This document shows, piece by piece, positions 1-11,900 of a stretch of 64,000 nucleotides of DNA (the first letter of the stretch is position 1; every line of letters starts with the position of its first letter). The DNA is from Promerops cafer (lineage: Eukaryota; Chordata; Aves; Passeriformes; Nectariniidae), in NCBI GenBank assembly GCA_013398275.1, contig VZSE01002469.1, positions 1-64,000 on the forward strand, in the 5' to 3' direction. The notes below the pieces were generated by a model. It made no database searches and was not told where the DNA came from. It was given only the letters and a program-made list of their open reading frames with translations. The position numbers and the translations under genes are program-made.

Positions 1-1598
1 CCCCACCTCAGCCCCAGTTTGCCCTCCCCCAGCCCTGCTTGTCCCCCAGCCCCGGTTCACCGCCCCCATCCCAGCTCAAAGCCCCTCTCCACGGTGCTCC
101 AGACCCCTCTCAGGACTGGGGGACTCCCCAGCCCAGCTGGTGTTGGGGGTCCTGGGGTGCAGCTGGGGGTTCCAGGACCCATCTGTGAACAAATGCACCC
201 AGGTCCCCCCAGACCTCAAAGGGAGCCAGTGGGATCTGCGACATCCCCTCTAGGAAGGGAACCTGCTGTTCACCCACGTGAACCCGTGGGAAGAGCCAAC
301 AGAGCAGCCAAACTGCCAACAGGCTTTATTTCCCTCTTCCTTTCAAAATTTACTCACAAACGTGATTTCTGGGGGCAGCAGCACCACTCGCGTGCTCAGC
401 TTCAGACCTGCAACGGTGGAAAAACTCCATCTGCAAAATCACATTGAAAATCACACTGAAAAATCACACCTGCAAACTCACATTGAAAAATCACACTAAA
501 AAAATTCCATCCGCATTTTTTTTGCCTCCCTCTGAGGAATCCACCCCCGCACACGTCTGGGAGTTACAGCACGGGGAGGAAAACTAACCCTGGAGGCTCC
601 CAAGGTCACCAGCACCGTGGTCAGACGAGCCTATGGGACTTTCCAGCTTTACATGCTCATAAAAGGCCTCTCTGTGACTACAAATTTATGGCTGTTTAAC
701 AAAATAAAGGCCAGGGATGGAAATTAATCAAAGAACAAGTGTTACCTGTGGCTGCTTTCTTGAAGCCCCTGACACAGGAGCAGCCCCCGGTCCCAGCATT
801 CGCTCCAGTGCCCCACCACACTCCTGCCACAGCTCAGGACAAGGATGGGGGAAATCCCTGTGGCTGCAGCTGGGACACGGCACTGCCCGTCCTGCTGTGG
901 CCGTGTGAGCCCAGTCCTGGTGCCAGCGGTGCCAAGGCAGGGGCTGAGGGTTGGGCAGGGCACAGTGGAACCCCCCTGGCTCTTCTGAAGCTGCTGTGGT
1001 GTGTGTGAGTGAAAGCCTCCAGGATCCCCCTGCCCCGACTGTGGAAAATTCCTCAAGTGGCTGCAAAGCTGGCGGCAGTGAGGGGGGAGCTGGGGGCTGA
1101 ATCCAGGGGTCCCCTCTGGTTCCCCCAGCCAGGATATGCCAGCAGAGGAACAAATGGCATTTGGAACCCCTTGCTTTCCAAAGCGGCAGCTGAGACACTC
1201 GGCCAGCACGAGCACTGGGAAATCCCAACAGAGGAAGCTGGAGAACCCAGAGCTGGCAGTGGGGGTCCGTGGGGGCCACCTCTCACTCCTGCCTGGGGCT
1301 GGCAGCTGCAGCCATCAGGGAAGGCTGGGCAGCAGGAGGAAGGAAGGCAGAGAGGTCTTGGAAAGGCACTGGGATCTGCCTCCAGCTGCATCCCTGAGCT
1401 GGTGAGTGAGGACTGAGTTTGCCTGGATCCACCCATCCCTATCCAGACTCTGCAACCCCAAATCAGCATCTCCTGCTCAGTCACTCTGGGGGCGGTGAAT
1501 TCACCAGCACAGGGGAGTCCCCTCTCCTCATGACCCACTCCTGCAGGGTTGCAATCCCACTGCACACAGAGAGGCATGGGAAAGAGAATGATGTTTAA
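1..1598. other. intergenic region downstream of ANKRD11, no gene recognised
   Basis: The stretch is GC- and C-rich at the left edge with several open frames on both strands, none protein-like. A plus-strand AATAAA occurs at 703-708 and a CATAAAAGG TATA-like string near 657, but no exon supports either. In mammals CDH15, SLC22A31 and ZNF778 lie on this side of ANKRD11; none is recognisable in these 1.6 kb. Confidence 0.6.
428..500. repeat. imperfect short tandem repeat, unit about 12-14 bp
   Basis: The motif AAATCACAYTGAA recurs about five times with small changes (AAATCACATTG, AAATCACACTG, AAATCACACC, ACTCACATTG, AAATCACACT). It lies in the intergenic region. Confidence 0.7.
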
Positions 1599-1667
1599 AA
1601 TCGTAGAATAGTTTGGGTTGGAAGGGACCTTAAAGCTCATCCTGTTCCATCCCCTGCCATGGGCAGC
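1599..1667 (-). mobile_element. CR1 LINE 3' fragment, just past the ANKRD11 3' end
   Basis: About 69 bp matches the antisense of the CR1 3' tail: 'agaatagtttgggttggaag' followed by 'cccctgccatgggcag'. It lies about 60 bp beyond the inferred cleavage site and does not enter the 3' UTR. Confidence 0.75.
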
Positions 1668-1744
1668 TGATCTGGGCAACTTTTTCCTTGACAGGGAAAC
1701 TGCTGCCCAGGGCGGACTATAAATACAAAGATAATTTTAATTAA

Positions 1745-1754
1745 TTTATTTATT
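1745..1754 (-). promoter_or_regulatory. ANKRD11: ANKRD11 polyadenylation signal (two overlapping AATAAA)
   Basis: The minus strand reads AATAAATAAA, giving AATAAA at 1749-1754 and again at 1745-1750. It sits at the end of the AU-rich distal 3' UTR and is followed by non-UTR-like sequence and then a CR1 fragment, so cleavage probably falls near 1720-1735. Confidence 0.75.
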
Positions 1755-1794
1755 TCTTTACACATAACTGAAAGTGATGTTACAGTACATAAGT

Positions 1795-1802
1795 TATTTA
1801 CA
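1795..1802 (-). promoter_or_regulatory. candidate Pumilio response element in the 3' UTR
   Basis: The mRNA strand reads UGUAAAUA, an exact match to the Pumilio consensus UGUANAUA, about 45 nt upstream of the poly(A) signal. Such elements normally reduce mRNA stability or translation. Binding here is inferred from the motif alone. Confidence 0.4.
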
Positions 1803-2175
1803 ACTGTGCAGTAATGTGTTGCAAAATAAATTATCTAGAAGGCAGCAAAAGTACATTGTTAATGTATATAAAAACTGTACAGCATTTATGGGATACAATT
1901 TTTCTTTATATGAGTATTGGCTCTGTAGTGTTTTCAAGTTATGTTCTCAGAAAGAGAAACGAAATGCCCAAGATTAAAGGAAAAAATATATAAACCACGT
2001 GGATTTTACTCCATTAAAAACACAGTTGGCAAAGTCCTTTCTCTGCGTCGCCGTCTCCCCGGCCCCGGCGGCTCCTCTGCCCGTCCCCAGCGGTGGCAGC
2101 GGCTGCTGCGGGGCCACCGGCCCATCCCGGAGCTGTCCCCGCTCCGGAGCCGCCGCTGCCCAACTTGGACACTGT

Positions 2176-2259
2176 CCTTTTGTTTCTAATTGTTTTTTGT
2201 TTTTTTTTTTGTGATTTTTTTTTTTGTAGTATTTTTTTTCGTTTTGTTTTTTTTTTTTA
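2176..2259 (-). repeat. A-rich simple tract within the ANKRD11 3' UTR
   Basis: The plus strand is a broken poly-T run interrupted by single G and C bases; the mRNA therefore carries about 84 nt of interrupted poly-A. It has no target-site duplication or attached element that I can see, so it looks like a local low-complexity tract rather than a retrocopy tail. Confidence 0.8.
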
Positions 2260-2784
2260 GACATACCCATGATGGAACGAGAAACTCAAACAACTCCCCC
2301 CTCCCCCCATGGTTTCCTACTGCAGCTTCTCCGAGAGGAGATCCGCGCCCGGTGGAAAACAGAGAGCTGGAAATCACGGTGTTCACAAGTACATGGTTCA
2401 CGTGGTTGCTGGCCCCGCTCAGCAGCTTCTGCAACACACACACGGTGTCCTTGGCCTCCTCCCTCCGCGCCTCGGCCAGTCCCGGGGCCGCTGAGCGCCC
2501 GCTGCCCGCGCTGCCCGGAGCCTCCCCGCCGCGGGCGCCGGCGGGAAGGAGCTGCGCCCGGCCTGCTGCCCCGCGGAGCCGCGTCAGTCCGGAAGCGAGG
2601 GACACGTCGTGAAGAAAGTGCAATTATTTTTCTTATTGTTTTGTTTTCTGCCGATAGCTGCTTCCTCCTCCTCTGACCAGGGATTCATCAGCAAGCGGTT
2701 AAGGGTGAATGTGAGCTCGACCGCCCGACCTCGGAGCGCTCCCGTCCTTGCCAGTGTTCAGTGATGTCTCCTGGGCTGGAACTG

Positions 2785-2970
2785 TCATGCCGGCAAGAGC
2801 ACAAAGTCATCGTTCACGTCGACCATTGGCACATAGAACGAGGGCACCTCGTTCACGCAGAGGGATTTGTGCCCCGCGGGGTCCAGCTCCTGCACCTTCA
2901 GCTGCCACTCCATCCTCTGCACCGCGTTCAGGGCGGCTGCTTCGTGTTGCTGTCGCATGAGCAGGCATGT
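2785..2970 (-). CDS. ANKRD11: ANKRD11 terminal coding exon (human exon 13) with stop
   Basis: Acceptor GATGCAG precedes 2970. The exon encodes residues 2654-2714, from TCLLMRQQHEAAALNAVQRM through HKSLCVNEVPSFYVPMVDVN to LLPA, then TGA at 2787-2785. The C-terminal sequence is essentially invariant among vertebrate ANKRD11 proteins and fixes both the gene identity and the stop. Confidence 0.97.
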   Translation of the reverse strand, partial: TCLLMRQQHEAAALNAVQRMEWQLKVQELDPAGHKSLCVNEVPSFYVPMVDVNDDFVLLPA

Positions 2971-5900
2971 CTGCATCGGGAAACAACAACGGGACGGGAG
3001 GGCTGAGTGGCAGGCAAAGGCAGGGGACACGCAGCCACTGTGGGCACAGAGTTAACTGCAGCAAGGCGTGCCACACACAGGACAGGACACCTGGATTTGG
3101 AATGTCTGCTGAGCCCAGCTCCAGCCGGAGCCGAGGCAAACCCAAAAGTTTGGGTTTGAAAGGCTTGTCAGCTCTCCAGAGCATCCACTCCCATGCAACA
3201 CTGCCCTGACAATCTCTGACACCCACTCTGTGCTGGAAACCACTGAGGCAGCTCCCAGGCTCCAGCCACTGGCAGAACACTCCTGGAATGCCCCTGCCTG
3301 GAGCTCGGGGCTCCCACAGCTCTCACCTTCATCCGGTCGTACTTGTCATCCACGTCCTGCAGCCAGGAAATGAACTGTCGCGCGTTGAAACGGTCTCTGA
3401 CCGATTTGTTTTCGTCTCCCTAAGGACAGGACAGCAAAGGGAGGGACACGGGGTTAGTTTTGTACTTCAAGCAGTTACAGGTCTCACAGGCCACATTCAA
3501 GCCCCTCCTGGGGCGCGCACTCCGCAGAACTGAGGTGCCTGCAGGGAGGGAGGACGGACATCCCTGCTGCCAGCTGCTCCTGCAGCCCTTTCCAGGGATT
3601 CAGCCTCACGTGGGGATGCACCCATGTGCACATACTCCCTGCTTCTCCTTGCTTTGCAGGGAATGTGTCCGTGTCAGCCCATCACAGCACCTGCACCTCT
3701 CTGACTCCTTCAACTCACGCCGGGATAGCAGCAGCACAGACACTTGGCTGGGAAATGCAGACGGATAAATCAGAGCTCCTGGATCAATACGCAGCTCACT
3801 AATAAATCTCAGGATCCTGCCCCTGCCCAGGATCCCTCCTGCAATGCAGCAGTGTAATGTTTCTCTTCCCTTCCTTTCACAGGAAGAGCCACCTCCAATT
3901 GTAGTAAAGGAAACCTTCCCAGTGTGCAGATGACCCTGACCCAGGAGGATGGAGGGTCCCAAGACTCACTGATAGAGCTGAGCCATCTCTGCTTCTAAGA
4001 GACACGAACTCCCTGTATCCCACATTCCTGGATCTATTTTCTTCCCCAGCATACATGTGGGAACTGAGGCAGATTAGGCAAATGAAGTTCCAAGTCACAG
4101 AATAATCTGGACTGGAAGGGACCTGAAAGCCCATTGCATTCCACCCCCTGCCATGGGACACCTTCCACTAGCCCAGGTTGCTCTGAAATGCATCCAACCT
4201 GGCCTTGGACACTTCCAGGGATCCAGGGGTAGCCACAGCTTCTCTGGGCACCTTGTGCCAGGGCCTTCCCACCCTCACAGGGAACAATTCCTTCCCAATA
4301 TCCCATATAACCCTGCCCTCTGGGGGAGGTGACATCCTGCACCTGTGTGCTGTGGTGGGTGACCTGAGCAAGGAGAGCATTAGTAACTCCTGCCTCCATC
4401 CTTCCCTCCATCCCTCCAGAAAAGCCCATCTCCCTCAGGGTCTTGCAGAGGCCCTGAGACACTTCCTCACCACTGAGCCAGGCACTGACCTGATTTTCCA
4501 GAGGCATGTTGTACACCTCGGAGTCCAGCAGCATGGTGCAGGCACTGAAGGGCACGGCCTGGTTGGCAATGGTCCTCGCTGCCCGGCAGTGCACCCTCAG
4601 GATCTCCTGCTCGCAGGAGACGATGAGCTTCTCCTGAGGAAGAGCAGAGCAGAGCAGTGAGTGTGGCAGCCTCAGCCTCGCCAGCAGGGGAAATTCGGGG
4701 CCTGCTCCCCAGCTGGAGTGCCCCCTTACCCGCTCTATGCTGTGCTGCAGCCGCAGCTTCCCCCGCACGGCCTCCTGCTGCTTGAAGAGCTCCTTGAGCG
4801 GCTCCGCGAGCGACGGCGGCGGCGCGATCTGCGGGCACAGGCAGGGGGTCAGAGCAGGACCTCTGTGGGGCACAGCCCGGGGGCTGCCTGCCCCCCGAAA
4901 TGTGTGCTGGCCACAGAGGGAGCAGGGACATCCCGTGGGGTGCCTGTGGAGACGCTCTGCCAAGGACAAAGTCCTGCCAGTGCTCAGAGTCAGTGAGGCT
5001 GAGGACTTGGCAAGAGCAACCAGAGTCTGACCTGCGCTCTTGCTGCAGGGCAGGGTGAGCAGCGAGGAGTGGAGCCTGGTCACACCGACCCTTCTCCTGC
5101 AGCCTGGATCCCAGATTTACCAGCTGCAGCACCAAGTCTATTGATGCATTTGTATTAGTGAGGCTGCTCCTGCAGCACAGCAGTGAAATGCTGATCCCAG
5201 TGCCAAGCTGAAGAGCAGAGCTTGGGAAAATGATGGCAGGAGCTAAGAGCCATCTTTTTCCCATGTTCCAGGTTCATAATCCTGTACTACCCCCCCGCTG
5301 CAAGAGCAGTTTTGGCTTCCAGCCTCAAATCCAGTGGATTCTTACAAACTTTGCTCTAAAGCCTGACCAAACCTCAGGTCCCTCAGCACAGCCCAAGGTC
5401 TTCTCTGCAAAAATGCAGCAACTCAGGGCCTGCATTTACCACACAGCCAGGCACTTACCCAGGCTCAGGTTTGTTGTCATATTCTAAAGGCAGGTTGGGA
5501 CACTGGCATTGCAAGGTGGCCACAGGGCATGGGGACAACTTGGATGTGACTGTAACAGTGAGGGGGGGGACAGTTCCCGAGGCTAAAGACAGAAGGTGAC
5601 TCACCACTGGAATATGAAGCTTGCTTAGGGGTTTGCCATCCAACAGGTAGGAGCCTGTGTAGGTGACATACTCAGCGTAGCACTGCGGAGCTTGGGGAGT
5701 AATGTAGCACAGGATTTTCCGCTTCTCCTCAATCTTCTTCCTGATCTGGAGGTACTCGAAGTAGGGGTTGGACCTGTCGCTGTGGTAAGGTTCGATGTCG
5801 TCCAGTTTGATGGCATCGACGATAGCTGCCAGTGTCTGCTGGATCATCTCCCTCGTCTGCTGGGTGGACGTGTTGATCTGCTGCTGCAGCTGCTGGTTGG

Positions 5901-8900
5901 AGCGCTGGAAGCGGCGCTTCCGCGGGTGCTGAGCCTGGGAGTCGTCCTCCTCCGTGATGCGGCCTTTGGCACGCGTGACGGGCGCAGAGACGGGAGGGAA
6001 TTCCTTCTCGGATGCGGCGGCGTTCTGCTTGTTTTGGTTGGCGAGCATCTGAGCCCGGTTCCTGGTAATCCGCTGAGGAATCTCTTCTATTTTGGGTGGT
6101 TTGGGAGCTTCTGCTACTGGTTTTTGTACGGGTTCAACAGTTTCTGCTTGAGCATTGCTGGGAGGCGCGTCCGCCTGGGATGGCGGGGCCTGGCTCCCAC
6201 CGCGGGCCGCAGCACTGTCCTGTGGAGCGCCGGCCTCGGAGCCGGCCACGGGCACAGGACAGGGCTGGGAGCTGCCCTCTGCCACCCCACCGGCCGACGG
6301 CGGCTCCTCGTGCGTGGCCTCCACCTCTTTGCTCTCCGCCTGCGCGGGCTCGGATGGGGTCTGCTGGAAAACCTGCGCTTCCGAGTCCTCCGCTGCCTTC
6401 TCCTCAGCCGCGTTCAGCGCTTCCGAGGCGGCTTCTTGTGCAGCCACTTCTGGTTTCTGCTCCTCTGCTGGTGGCTCTGTGTCCGTGGGCAGGGTGGCTG
6501 CTGCCTGGCTGGCCGGTGGCTCCTCCGGCTCACCGGACGCTATCACGGACGCGCCGGCTTTGATGATCCCCGCGCTCGGTTCTGAAGCTGCTGCTGGGCT
6601 TTCCTCCACCGCTTCTGCCTCGGTCATCTCCGTCTCTGCAACGTCCTTAGGCTGGAGGGGCAGCTCTGGGAGCGAGAAGGGGCCAAGGTCCAATTCATCC
6701 TCGGTGTTGGTGAAGGGGTCGGGCCACGTCACCGCCTCCTCTGCATTCGCAGGGGCTGCATTGTTGCTTTCCAAATAGTTGTTTTCTGGTGCAGCAACGA
6801 CTTCGGCCTGAGGTTCTGCTGGCACACATGGGGGCTCTGGAGGGATCTCTGGCGCTTCTTCTGGAAGAGGCTTGCAGTTGTTGAAGAAGGTGTCTAACCT
6901 AGTAGGGGACATGTATGGAGCTTGCTCTTCGGCATTTGCGATCTCTCCTGGAACTCCTTCCTCAGCATCCTCCTTGACTTCCTCCAGCCTCGGTTCAGAC
7001 ACTGACAGAGGGTACGAGATGGGAGAAACAGGGTAGGAAGTCTCTGTGGGAATGAAGGCTACTGGCGCGGGATGAATCGGCTCTAGGGAACAGAGTGGAG
7101 GTTTAGGGGACTCGGAAAACCTCTGGGGAGATTTCATCAGAAGCTCCGAGCCCATGGACCAGGTGACAGAGTGCTCTGAGGGGTTGCCCATGAGGCTGGG
7201 AGGAATGGCAGTGTCCGGGTTTCGGGAAGGAGGGTTATCCCAGTCTATGTTGTTTTGTTCAGGCATTCCCGAACTGAAATGGTTTTCTTCGATGGGTGGT
7301 AGGTAGGTGGATTCTGGTGGCATGATGGAGGCAGTGGCTTGCTGCTCCTCTGTGGTATCCAAGGGCATGCCGATGTCGGGGGGAAGAGCACTTTCCACTG
7401 AAGGAGCCAGCAACTCATCCCTGTGCGAAGGGGAGGATTTTGCTTGTAAACCAGAAAAGACACTTTCAGGCGACTGGGCGACCCCGCTGACGGCTCCTGG
7501 CGCGCAGTGCAAAGCTTCCACTTTGGGTGAGGAAACTCCATAATCCGGGGAGTAATACCCAGGAGACAAACACTGGAACTTCTCAGCAGGAACAGAGGGA
7601 AGGGGAACTTTCTCCTCCATTAAATGCTGCACTGGAGAGTCATAATTTGATGTTGCTGGGACACTTTGCTGCCTGAAAAACTTATCTCCAACGCCAAATT
7701 CCTCTTCAGGCGCCCTCCTGATATCCACTGAGATGGAACGGTAGAGGTTTGAGGCGGGTATGGTGCGAGTCGGGGTCTGACTGGGGTTCTCAGGGAGCCC
7801 GCTGGAAACGTTGGTGTATCTGTCGAAGAAGGAAGGAGAGCAGGCGTTCATGGACATGGTGGAGATGGGCAGCGAGTGCTGAGAGTCCGCGCACTCGAAC
7901 ATCAGGTCTGTGTAGTCCTCGTTGCTGCACGATGGAGTCCTGGGCGTCTGCATTACCTCCTCGTAGCTCGGGCAGGACACGACGGATGCCGGGGTCGGGA
8001 CGCCCGTGGGCCGGTTCTGATCTGGCCTGGGAGACGCTGGGAGGATCTCCTTCAGCTGAGGACCCGTGATCCAGTCCTTAGAGTCTGTCCCCACAGCAGG
8101 CTGTGCCTTGTTTTCTGGTGACAGAATAGGAGTCAGGGGACCCAACTCTTTGAGTTTCTTGTCCTTGAGCTGCGTGTCCAGTGTTAGCGGCTTCTTGGTC
8201 GGCAGATCCAGGCTCCTCTTGCGCACATCCTCCGAGCTTTTAAGTTTGTCCTTTAACTTGGGGTCTCCGGACCTGTGCCGCATTTTCTCCATTTGCTTCA
8301 TTCTCTCCTTGTGCCTTTTGTGGCGTTCCTCGATCTCCAGGTCCTTCTGGCTCAGCATCCTCTCAAAGCTGGTCATCATCAAATCACCATCTCCCAGAAG
8401 TTTCTCCCTTGGCCTGGCATCCTTCTTGCCGCTGTCTTTGGAAAGGGTTATTTTTTCATTCCCGTTGCTTATTTTTATGGACTCTGATTTGTCTTTGTCT
8501 TGATTCTCCTTAAGCTTCTCCTTCAGTTTAGTTTCACCGAATTTGAGGTTGTCCTCCTTGGATTTATCTTTAAAGGTGGTAACTTGAGGCCCGTCCTTAT
8601 CTTTGAGTGTTGACTTTGGCTCATCTTTGTGATGTTTAAAGAAACCATCTGTGTGTTTGTCCCTGTGCTTTTCCTTTTCCTCCTTCCATTTTTCCTTGTG
8701 TTTATCCCGCTTCTTTTTCTCTTTAGCTGTGCTGATGGTGCTGGAACCATAAGTCTTTTCTTTCTCCGCCTTCTTTGACAGCTCTCTTTCAGAATCATTT
8801 TTATCCTTCTTTTCAGAAAATAAGTAATCAATGCTCTTCTCCGGTTCCTCATCAGCGTCTGCCTTCATGTTGTAGGAAGAGCCAAAAGCCTCCCCATCCA

Positions 8901-11900
8901 CAGAGAAATCCTTTTCATAATGAGTGGAATCCTTTCTGCTGCTGGAGTCCTTGAATTCTTCTGATTTTTCCTTTTTCTCTGTCTTCTCTTTCTTCGCTTT
9001 TTCCTTCTCGTGACTTTTCTTTGAGGAAGATGAGGAATGTCGGTGCCTCTCCTTCTCCTTGAGCTTGTCCTGAAGGCAGGGTAAAGGGAGAGAGTCCTTA
9101 AACTTTTCTTCAGCGGCATCAGTCAGAGAGAGGTTAGAAGACTCGAAGAGGCTGGTGAGTCCTGGCTCTTGCCCCCTGTCCGTGAAGCTGTCAGAGGAGA
9201 TCTCGCTTATTTTGTCATTGGAGTCATCCCTGTAGTCATTCAGAGCCTCCTCCTCCAGTTTCTCCAGCAGGCTCTTCTCTGACTCCCCTCCTTTTGAAGA
9301 CTTCTTCTCTTTGGAATGCTCCTTGTCCGGCTTCTCCTTGTGTTTGCTTTTCACCTTGTCGTCACTGGTGTGTTTCTTCTCAACCTTTTCTGGGAGCTTT
9401 TGCTTGTTTTTCTTCTCCTGAGTGGAATCTATGGACATTCTTTCCTTCCTGTCCTTATACTTCTCACTGGAGTCCTTATCTTTCTTCTCCTTGTGTTTCT
9501 CAAAGGAACTCTTCTCCTTCTTCTCCTTTCCCCCATCCGATGTTCCTTTGTCCTTTTTCTTCTCCTTGGACTCCTTATCCTTCTGCTTCTCCGAGTGCTG
9601 CCGGTCGGACGAGTACTTGCGGTGCTTGTCGGGGTACAGCTCCTTCTCGGCCGCCGCGCCGTCGTCCTTGTCCTGCAGGCTGTCCAGGCGATGCACCTCG
9701 CTGCCGGCCGAGTCGCCGACCTTGAACCCGCTCAGGCTGTAATCGTCCCTCTCGTCCTCGCTCTCATCCGTGAAGATGTCAGCGATGCTGTACCAGCTCT
9801 TCTCCTTGCCTTTCTTCTCGTCCTTCTTCTCGGAGAAATCGTCTCTGTCTGTGGAAAAGCTTTTCTCTTTCTTCTCCTTCACCTGGTCGAAAGAACTCTT
9901 CCTCTCCTTGTCTTTGCCGTGAAGATCCTTGTACTTCTCCTTAGTTTCTTTCTTCTCTTTGAAACTCTTCTCTAGTTCTTTGTCCTTCAGGATTTTCTCT
10001 GGAGCAGCTTTTTCATTTTTCTCCTTGTCGCCTTCTTTGGATTTTTCCTTGTATTTTTCTGGCTTCACCTTTTCTTTTTTTTCTTTATCAGGAGCATCTT
10101 TCTTCTCCTTTTCCTTCCCAGAATGGTGCCTCTCCCAACTCTCCAGGGTTTTCCCACTGAACTCGGGGTCAGACTTATCCTTGAAGAATGTTTCACAGCC
10201 GTACTCCTTGAAGTCATCTCGATAGGGCTCCTCCTGCTTCGTCTTGGGATCTTTTCGCTCTTTAGAGCTGTCAGAGGAATCTTTTCTGTCTTTGTTGGTT
10301 TCACCTGTGTCTTTTTCTTTCCTCTCCTTGCCAGTCTCCACAGAATCCTTCCTTTTCTTATCCTTTTCAGGCAAATAACTGGGAGTAACTTTGTGTCTGT
10401 CTGTTTGGTCCTTTTTCTTCTCAGAGCTTTTCTCCACGTAATCCCTCTCCTTCTTCTTTAAGAAAGTGTCCTTTTCATTCCGCTTCTCGTTGTATTCTTT
10501 CTTCTCTTTCATTTTATTTTCCTTTTTCTTGTCTTTAATTTCCTCTTTCACGGGTTCTATGATTAGTTTTGCCACGGTGTCATTTTTAATCTCCCTGAAA
10601 TCCGTTATTGGAGAATCCCAGCTGTCCTCACCCTTGAAATCGAAGGATGAATCAGAGGACAAGTCTGAAAACCACCTCTCCTGCTGATCGTCCGAAAGGC
10701 TGAACTTCGTGTCCTCGCTTTCGGCAAATTGAGCTTTGTTATTAAACTCATCAAACCCGGACTCGTCCCTGTAAAGTTTTTCTTTTTTGCATTTTTCCTT
10801 CTCTTCCTTGAAGGATTTTTCTTTCTCTAGTTTAGAAGCCTTCTCCTCCTTCAGCTCATTCTTCTTCTCAGATTTGGACTGCTTGTCCTTTGACTTCTTC
10901 TTTCTCTCCTCCTTGTGTATTCTCGGCTTCTCCTCCTTGGGAGATTTCTCCTTGACAGGTTTCTCTTTTTCTGATTTACTCAATCCTTCTCTGAAGGATT
11001 TGCTCAGGTCTTTACTACTATCTTTGATTTTTCTTAACGATTTCTCCTCTTTTGAGGATTTTCCAGTCTCATCTTTAAACAACCACTCCTTCTCCTCTGC
11101 TTTACCTTTGGGGAGCTTTTCCTCCTTCTTACCATGTTCCCGGTCGTGCTTTAACACTTTCAACTTGTTTTCGACTGGATTTTCTGTCTCTACTATCAAG
11201 CCTTTCTCAGGCTTTTGTTTAGAGTCCTCAAACTCAAAAGAAAATGTTTTGATTATTTTAATGTCTTGGCTGATGGGACACTGTCCCTTCTCCTTGTTTT
11301 TATGTTTGTGTTTTGTTTTATGCTTTTTAACAACCTTCCCCTCCTTGTCCAGCTTTGGAATTGCTCCATCCACATTGCTATGGAATGAATTCTTTTTCTC
11401 AGAAACACTGTTGTGGGGGGTGTTTTTCTTTTTGTGCTCTGGTTTCTTCCTGACTGGCTTTAGTGACTCTAAGCTCGAGTCCTCGGACGAGTAGTCTGAC
11501 TCACTCGTCAGCCTCGTCCTGGTGGAGTCCGATAGGGAACTGACGTCTGACCAAGCTGGAGAAGATATGGTTTTCCAATTGTCCGTCCTCCAGTGCTTGG
11601 AGTGCTGTTCTGTAAGACTGGGATTATGTTTCTGGGATGCTAAACTCCCATGTGAAGAGGTCGATGAGGCAGACAGAGAGTTAAACAAGGAGGATTCCTT
11701 TAGCACTAGCCTTGAGTCCTTTACACAGCTAGAGCTCTGTAGAGAGTCTCTATCATCCTCCTCACTCTCCACGTTTTCACTCTCTGATTCAGAGGAACAA
11801 AACTTGTCATTTTTTTTGCCAAACCGAACCTCTTTGCTTTTTGTCTCCTTCTTCCGCTTCTTTTTTACTTTGCTTTTCTCCTTGGGCGCCTTGGTGCTGG

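Larger units (their letters stand above)
1725..2784 (-). other. ANKRD11: ANKRD11 3' UTR
   Basis: About 1.06 kb follow the stop codon down to the polyadenylation signal near 1745-1754. The first part (2450-2784) is GC-rich. A long A-rich tract on the mRNA strand lies at 2176-2259. The distal 250 nt (about 1740-1990) are AU-rich with several ATTTA motifs and one UGUAAAUA, a match to the Pumilio consensus. The exact cleavage site is inferred, about 15 to 25 nt past the signal. Confidence 0.75.

Noticed and set aside
728..1279. Minus-strand 183-codon frame in the downstream intergenic region
   Set aside because: Low-complexity Pro/Trp/Gly composition, several overlapping frames in the same place, no domain and no splice context.
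4034..5083. Minus-strand 349-codon frame that could be taken as one exon
   Set aside because: It joins two real ANKRD11 exons (4730-4828 and 4490-4633) through introns that happen to be open; splice sites and the family sequence delimit the exons.
5692..6585. Plus-strand 297-codon open frame opposite the giant ANKRD11 exon
   Set aside because: Antisense shadow of a GC-rich coding stretch; composition is Leu/Gly/Arg-rich with no domain.
9316..9975. Plus-strand 219-codon open frame, Leu-rich and membrane-like
   Set aside because: It is the complement of Lys/Glu codons of ANKRD11 (AAG/GAG read as CTT/CTC), which gives false hydrophobic runs.
10787..11494. Plus-strand 235-codon Ser/Phe-rich open frame
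   Set aside because: Same cause: antisense of the purine-rich coding strand.
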